A stretch of 64,000 nucleotides of DNA, taken from contig NZ_JAFMTY010000006.1 in NCBI RefSeq assembly GCF_017329605.1, forward strand, positions 1 to 64,000, in the 5' to 3' direction. Below are positions 63,939 to 64,000 of this stretch, piece after piece. The position numbers were made by a program, and so were the translations under genes. This DNA comes from Alicyclobacillus fructus (GTDB lineage: Bacteria > Bacillota > Bacilli > Alicyclobacillales > Alicyclobacillaceae). Below the pieces are notes generated by a model, which saw only the letters and a list, made by a program, of their open reading frames with translations, ran no database searches and was not told the DNA's origin. Within the stretch, counting starts at the first letter, position 1, and every line of letters begins with the position of its first letter.

Positions 63939-64000
63939 TCAGGGTTCGTTCAGCCAGTCGTCGCTCAGCGTGGCAAACTCGGGCTCCTCCTCGCTTGTGT
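63939..64000 (-). CDS. nusA: transcription termination/antitermination protein NusA (C-terminal end only)
   Basis: Only the last 19 codons are in the window. They read an acidic tail (SEEEPEFATLSDDWLNEP) and a TGA at 63941-63939. Identity rests on synteny: nusA is directly upstream of ylxR-ylxQ-infB in nearly all Bacillota and often has an acidic C-terminus. The sequence itself is too short to prove it. Confidence 0.6.
   Translation of the reverse strand, partial: TSEEEPEFATLSDDWLNEP

Overview
The window reads as a chromosomal segment of a GC-rich, spore-forming, aerobic Bacillota, most like Alicyclobacillus. That is an inference from three things: the Bacillus-type order of housekeeping genes, the sporulation genes (cotE, spoVS, spoIIIE, both dipicolinate synthase subunits, YlxY-like and YheC/D-like proteins), and the high GC. 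Nearly every gene lies on the minus strand, so it is easiest to read from 64000 down to 1. Only three protein genes point the other way: two small unknowns and a leucine dehydrogenase.

Right part (about 64000-45700): the end of nusA, then rnpM(ylxR)-ylxQ-infB-rbfA-nrnA-truB-ribF, then rpsO-pnp, a YlxY-like deacetylase, an M16 peptidase and dut. The lysine/dipicolinate block follows: spoVFA-spoVFB-asd-dapG-dapA, ending with an RlmI-like methyltransferase. A sigma-K-like promoter precedes spoVFA. The order matches Bacillus subtilis closely, but dut sits where other small genes are found there.

Middle (45700-35000): a compact seven-gene operon for valine and isoleucine catabolism (acyl-CoA dehydrogenase, mmsB, mmsA, 3-hydroxyisobutyryl-CoA hydrolase, acyl-CoA ligase, thiolase, short-chain dehydrogenase). 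A perfect 17-bp palindrome lies upstream. It converges on a leucine dehydrogenase gene with a cre-like site just after its promoter. Together they form a branched-chain amino-acid catabolic island inserted between dapA/rlmI and the RNase J gene.

Next (35000-16400): RNase J, tepA, ylzJ, spoIIIE, three poorly characterised genes (one a likely BMP-type lipoprotein), ymfK, a RodZ-like gene, yajQ, pgsA, cinA, a DEAD-box helicase with a DbpA-type RNA-binding domain, recA with a LexA-box promoter, recX, rny, spoVS, an M19 dipeptidase and cotE.

Left part (16400-1): directly behind cotE lies a tight four-gene operon of three different YheC/YheD-type ATP-grasp proteins and one protein fusing a degenerate ATP-grasp half to a COOH-NH2 amidoligase domain. 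This is the best candidate for an undescribed system, possibly peptide or amide ligation in the spore coat. Then come a small unknown gene, miaB-ricA-mutS-mutL-methyltransferase-miaA-hfq, and a four-tRNA operon (Thr, Trp, Thr, Val) with a clear promoter and terminator. The last kilobase differs: a LysR regulator of lower GC and repeats resembling an IS21-type end.
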